From positions 1 through 18,662 of the forward strand of contig CAMOGC010000011.1 in NCBI GenBank assembly GCA_946613955.1: DNA of 18,662 nucleotides. Direction: 5' to 3'. Each line of letters starts with the position of its first letter. The first letter of the stretch is position 1. The position numbers were made by a program, and so were the translations under genes. The notes beneath the pieces were generated by a model, which was not told the DNA's origin, did no database searches, and was given only the letters and a program-made list of their open reading frames with translations. This stretch comes from an uncultured Clostridia bacterium. GTDB taxonomy: Bacteria; Bacillota_A; Clostridia; Christensenellales; Aristaeellaceae. Positions 15,768 to 18,662 of this stretch are shown in pieces.

Positions 15768-16814
15768 TCAGGGCTTCGCCAGCATCTCCCGGACCTTGGC
15801 GATCAGGATTTCCGCCAGGTCGCCTTCCACCCGCACCGGCTCCTGCCCCCTGACAAACAGCGCGCCGCCGTTTTTTCCCCCGGCAATGCCCACGTCCGCC
15901 TCCCGGCCTTCGCCGATGCCGTTGACCACGCAGCCCATGACGGCCACCTTGATCGGGACGGTCACGTCGGAAAGCTCCGCTTCCACCCGCCGGGCGATCT
16001 CCGCCACGGGGATCACCGTCCGCCCGCAGGTCGGGCAGGCCACCAGCTGAACCCCCCGGCGCCGCAGATCCAGCGCCCGCAGGATATCCCAGGCGGCCGC
16101 CACCTCCGGCACCGGGTCGCCGCTGAGGCTGACCCGGATGGTGTCCCCGATGCCGTCCACCAGCAGGGCGCCGATGCCGATGGCGCTTTTCACCGTTCCC
16201 TGCCCGGGAAGGCCCGCCTCCGTCACGCCCACGTGGAGCGGATAATCACATTTTTCGTGCGCCAGCCGGTAGGCCCGCACCGTCAGGGCCACGTCGCTGC
16301 TCTTCATGCTCAGGACGATGTCCTCAAAGCCCGCCTTTTCCAGCAGCCGGGCGTGGCTCAGGGCGCTTTCCACCAGGCATTCCGCCGTGGGTCCACCGTA
16401 TCTGGCCAGCAGCTCCTTCTCGGCGGAGCCGCTGTTGACCCCGATCCGGATGGGAATATGATGGGCCTTCGCGCAGTCCGCCAGCATGCGCACCCGATCC
16501 TCCCCGCCGATGTTGCCGGGGTTGATCCGCAGCTTGGCAATACCGTTTTCCGCCGCGCGGATGGCCAGCCGATAATCAAAATGAATATCCGCCACCAGCG
16601 GCACGGGGCTCCCGTCCACCAGGGTCCGCACCGCCTCGGCGCAGGCCTCGTCGTAAACGCTGACCCGGACGATGTCGCAGCCCGCCGCCGCCAGCGCCCG
16701 GATCTGCGCCAGGGTGGCCTCCGTGTCCCGGGTATCCGTATTGGTCATGCTCTGGATCAAAACCGGCGCGCCGCCGCCCAGCTTCAGATTTCCGATTCTG
16801 ACTTCTCTGGTCAT
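15768..16814 (-). CDS. ispG: 4-hydroxy-3-methylbut-2-en-1-yl diphosphate synthase
   Basis: IspG converts MEcPP to HMBPP, the penultimate step of the MEP isoprenoid pathway, using a [4Fe-4S] cluster. The 348 residues are the usual bacterial length. The N-terminal TIM barrel includes PVLIQSMTNTDTRD (17-30), VADIHFDYRLA (74-84) and LRINPGNIG (95-103). The C-terminal cluster domain has CPTC (C260, C263) and GCVVNGIGE (294-302) with the third cluster cysteine C295 and glutamate E302. Many homologues read GPGE where this one has GIGE. GAGGAG is 8 bases before the ATG. It sits between rseP and polC, the usual clostridial order, and shares its pathway with dxr two genes upstream. Confidence 0.97.
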   Translation of the reverse strand: MTREVRIGNLKLGGGAPVLIQSMTNTDTRDTEATLAQIRALAAAGCDIVRVSVYDEACAEAVRTLVDGSPVPLVADIHFDYRLAIRAAENGIAKLRINPGNIGGEDRVRMLADCAKAHHIPIRIGVNSGSAEKELLARYGGPTAECLVESALSHARLLEKAGFEDIVLSMKSSDVALTVRAYRLAHEKCDYPLHVGVTEAGLPGQGTVKSAIGIGALLVDGIGDTIRVSLSGDPVPEVAAAWDILRALDLRRRGVQLVACPTCGRTVIPVAEIARRVEAELSDVTVPIKVAVMGCVVNGIGEGREADVGIAGGKNGGALFVRGQEPVRVEGDLAEILIAKVREMLAKP

Positions 16815-16932
16815 TGCGATTCTCCTCTTCCGGTCGCGTAATCATTTACCCATCCGCCCCGCGGTTTCGCGGCCGCCGGACAGAACCCCGTTTTCGGGCC
16901 GCTCCGTTCTTTACACGCCCTCCGCGGCCGCA

Positions 16933-18006
16933 TCAGTGAAACAGCCGCATGACGTCCCGGAAGGTCAGGACGATCATCAGCCCGAAAAGCAGCACCATGC
17001 CCACCGTATGCACGATGGCCTCCTTCTGCCTCGGCACGGGCTTGCCGCGGATCGCCTCCAGCAGGCAGAAGATCAGCCGGCTTCCGTCGAGCCCGGGAAT
17101 GGGCAGCAGGTTCATCAGCCCCAGATTGATCGAGATGGTAATCAGCAGCTCCAGGAAGGCCTGGAATCCGCCGCTGGACACCTCGGTGGAGACGATGGAA
17201 ATGATCCCCACCGGGCCGGAGGTCTGATCCAGCCCCTCCCCGGTGGTTACCAGCCGCTTCAGGGCGCTCAGGATCATGCCGCCGGCCTGCCAGCACATTT
17301 CCCCGCTCGCCCCGGCCGCCTCCAGAAGGTTCGCCGGGGTATTCTGTACCCGATACCGCCCGCCGATCATGACGCCGATGCGCATCTTTCCCTCCGCCTC
17401 GTCCCAGACCGGCGTCAGGGAAACCGTTTTCTCCTCCTGCCCCCGGCGGATCTTCAGCTCCATGGGGCCCTGCCCCGGCTGATAGGCCGCGATCGTATTC
17501 AGCAGGGTGTCGGTCGTTCCGTCCAGCATGGGGACGCCGTTGATCTCCTCGATCACGTCCCCGGCCCGCAGCCCCGCGTCGTAGGCGGGGCCCGCCGCCA
17601 TGACCTCGGCCAGATACGGATCCACGCCCGTGGCGGTGGGGATCCCACAGGCCCAGTAATACCCCGTGGCCAGCAGGAAGGCCAGGAGGAAGTTCATCAT
17701 CGGGCCCATCACGATCACGAACATCCGCTTCCAGACGCCGTGGTTGACGAAGATCCGGGGATCGTCCTTGGGGAGCTCCTCCAGGGAATCCTCCCCGTAA
17801 AAGGAGCAGTAGCCCCCCAGGGGAATGGCCCGGAGGACGAAGCTCGTCCCATGCTTTTTGCTTTTCCAGCCCAGCAGCTTTGGCCCGAAGCCCACGGCGA
17901 ATTCCAGCACCGGGATCTTCATCAGCCGGGCCGCCCAGAAATGGCCCTGCTCGTGAACAACGATCAGGATCGCCAGCAGCGCGATCGCGGAAAGTACAGA
18001 TATCAT
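16933..18006 (-). CDS. rseP: Site-2 protease RseP/RasP family zinc metalloprotease
   Basis: This membrane-embedded protease cleaves transmembrane helices, such as anti-sigma factors and leftover signal peptides. The first helix carries the zinc site HEQGH (H18, E19, H22; numbering from the ATG at 18006). A second helix is near 96-118, one PDZ domain lies at about 130-200 with AGLRAGDVIEEINGVPM, and the third zinc ligand is in NLLPIPGLDG (299-308, D307). The last helix is near 333-348. At 357 residues it has the compact one-PDZ form common in Clostridia. A TTG two codons upstream (18012) is an alternative start. AAGGA at 18017-18021 is 10 bases from the ATG but only 4 from the TTG, so the ATG is preferred. 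It follows dxr by about 100 bases. Confidence 0.95.
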   Translation of the reverse strand: MISVLSAIALLAILIVVHEQGHFWAARLMKIPVLEFAVGFGPKLLGWKSKKHGTSFVLRAIPLGGYCSFYGEDSLEELPKDDPRIFVNHGVWKRMFVIVMGPMMNFLLAFLLATGYYWACGIPTATGVDPYLAEVMAAGPAYDAGLRAGDVIEEINGVPMLDGTTDTLLNTIAAYQPGQGPMELKIRRGQEEKTVSLTPVWDEAEGKMRIGVMIGGRYRVQNTPANLLEAAGASGEMCWQAGGMILSALKRLVTTGEGLDQTSGPVGIISIVSTEVSSGGFQAFLELLITISINLGLMNLLPIPGLDGSRLIFCLLEAIRGKPVPRQKEAIVHTVGMVLLFGLMIVLTFRDVMRLFH

Positions 18007-18108
18007 CGGCAACGCATCCTTTTGTACCGGCGCCGCCCTTTTCCGTCTTTCCCGGTGGCGCCCTTTTCTTCCTTCCGGCCGCCCACGGAGGCAACCCGCC
18101 GGCGCCGT

Positions 18109-18662
18109 TTATCCCGCGGCCTCCCGAACGACTTCCCTCGCCCGCCGGTCCGCCTCAAAAACATCGTCAAAGCTGTCGGCCGGCAGGCCGGGCAGCCTTT
18201 CCATCGCCTTTTCCACCAGGCGGTAAATATCCCCGAAGGGGATGTCCCCCCGCAGGAATTTCGCCACCGCCTCCTCATTGGCGCCGTTGAGCACCGCGCA
18301 GGCGGCGCCCCCGGCGCGCAGCGCCTCCCTCGCCAGGCGCAGGGACGGGAACTTCTCCTCGTCCGGCGCCTCGAAGGTCATCTTCCCCAGGGCGAACAGA
18401 TCCGGCTCCGCCACCCCCGTCGTCATCCGGCGGGGATAGGCCATGGCGTATCCGATGGGCACCCGCATATCCGGCACGCCCATCTGGGCCAGCACGGCCC
18501 CGTCCTCAAAAACGACGGCGGAATGGACGATGCTTTCCGGATGCACCACCACCTGAATCCGGTCCTCCGGCATATCGAAGAGCCACCGGGCCTCCATGAT
18601 CTCCAGACCCTTGTTGAACATGCTGGCGGAATCCACGGTAATCTTGGCGCCCATGGACCAGT
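18109..18662 (-). CDS. dxr: 1-deoxy-D-xylulose 5-phosphate reductoisomerase (partial, C-terminal part)
   Basis: Dxr converts DXP to MEP, the first committed step of the MEP pathway. The gene runs off the right edge of the window, so only about the last 184 residues are seen, starting with WSMGAKITVDSASMFNKGLE. This is the catalytic-domain motif that contacts substrate and metal. It is followed by HPESIVHSAVVFEDGAVLAQ and the MGVPDMRVPIGYAMAYPRR region. The C-terminal helical domain has LNGANEEAVAKFL and ends FEADRRAREVVREAAG before TAA. It is the first visible gene of the minus-strand cluster; cdsA and uppS often lie upstream in related genomes, but are outside this window. Confidence 0.96.
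   Translation of the reverse strand, partial: WSMGAKITVDSASMFNKGLEIMEARWLFDMPEDRIQVVVHPESIVHSAVVFEDGAVLAQMGVPDMRVPIGYAMAYPRRMTTGVAEPDLFALGKMTFEAPDEEKFPSLRLAREALRAGGAACAVLNGANEEAVAKFLRGDIPFGDIYRLVEKAMERLPGLPADSFDDVFEADRRAREVVREAAG

Noticed and set aside
11307..16841. A plus-strand reading frame of 1844 codons without a stop, antisense to polC and ispG.
   Set aside because: It mirrors the codon structure of the real genes. Strong G/C preference at third positions makes TTA, CTA and TCA rare, so the antisense frame stays open. Its translation is a Gln/His/Pro/Gly-rich string with no recognisable domain.
16811..18094. A 427-codon minus-strand frame overlapping rseP.
   Set aside because: It is an out-of-frame shadow of rseP, whose zinc-site, PDZ and LDG motifs are all in the other frame.

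Overview
The window looks like a piece of a high-GC Bacillota chromosome, most likely class Clostridia. The evidence is a PolC-type replicative polymerase, the minus-strand order dxr-rseP-ispG-polC seen in many Clostridia, strong AGGAGG ribosome binding sites, and a family 5 peptide-binding protein with a full Opp transporter. Codons strongly prefer G or C at the third position. I infer a gut or rumen type clostridium but cannot name a genus.

Layout. Bases 1-134 hold the C-terminal tail of an upstream plus-strand gene. Bases 242-8359 are a peptide/nickel-type ABC importer operon, oppA-oppB-oppC-oppD-oppF, ending with a small single-pass membrane protein gene that overlaps the oppF stop codon. 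Bases 8360-8730 are non-coding. They hold a cluster of palindromic 19-28 base repeats, then a good sigma-A-type promoter and a structured leader for a degV-family gene (8731-9603). A symmetric terminator at 9735-9770 separates this half from the minus-strand half.

Read from the right edge leftwards, the minus strand carries dxr (partial), rseP, ispG, polC, a divIC/ftsB-like gene and a ppx/gppA-like phosphatase gene. dxr and ispG are both steps of the MEP isoprenoid pathway, rseP is a membrane site-2 protease, polC is the replicative polymerase and divIC is a divisome protein. This is a core housekeeping cluster.

The most unusual part is the importer. OppC is 681 residues, roughly twice the usual length, because about 360 residues are inserted between its first membrane helix and the conserved permease core. 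The insert contains internally repeated helix-plus-beta-hairpin units. OppA is also long (752 residues) and has a cleavable-looking signal peptide but no lipobox cysteine. A small membrane protein is translationally linked to the end of the operon. Together these suggest a variant importer in which the permease may carry its own extracellular domain. No phage, CRISPR array, rRNA, tRNA or intact insertion sequence was seen.
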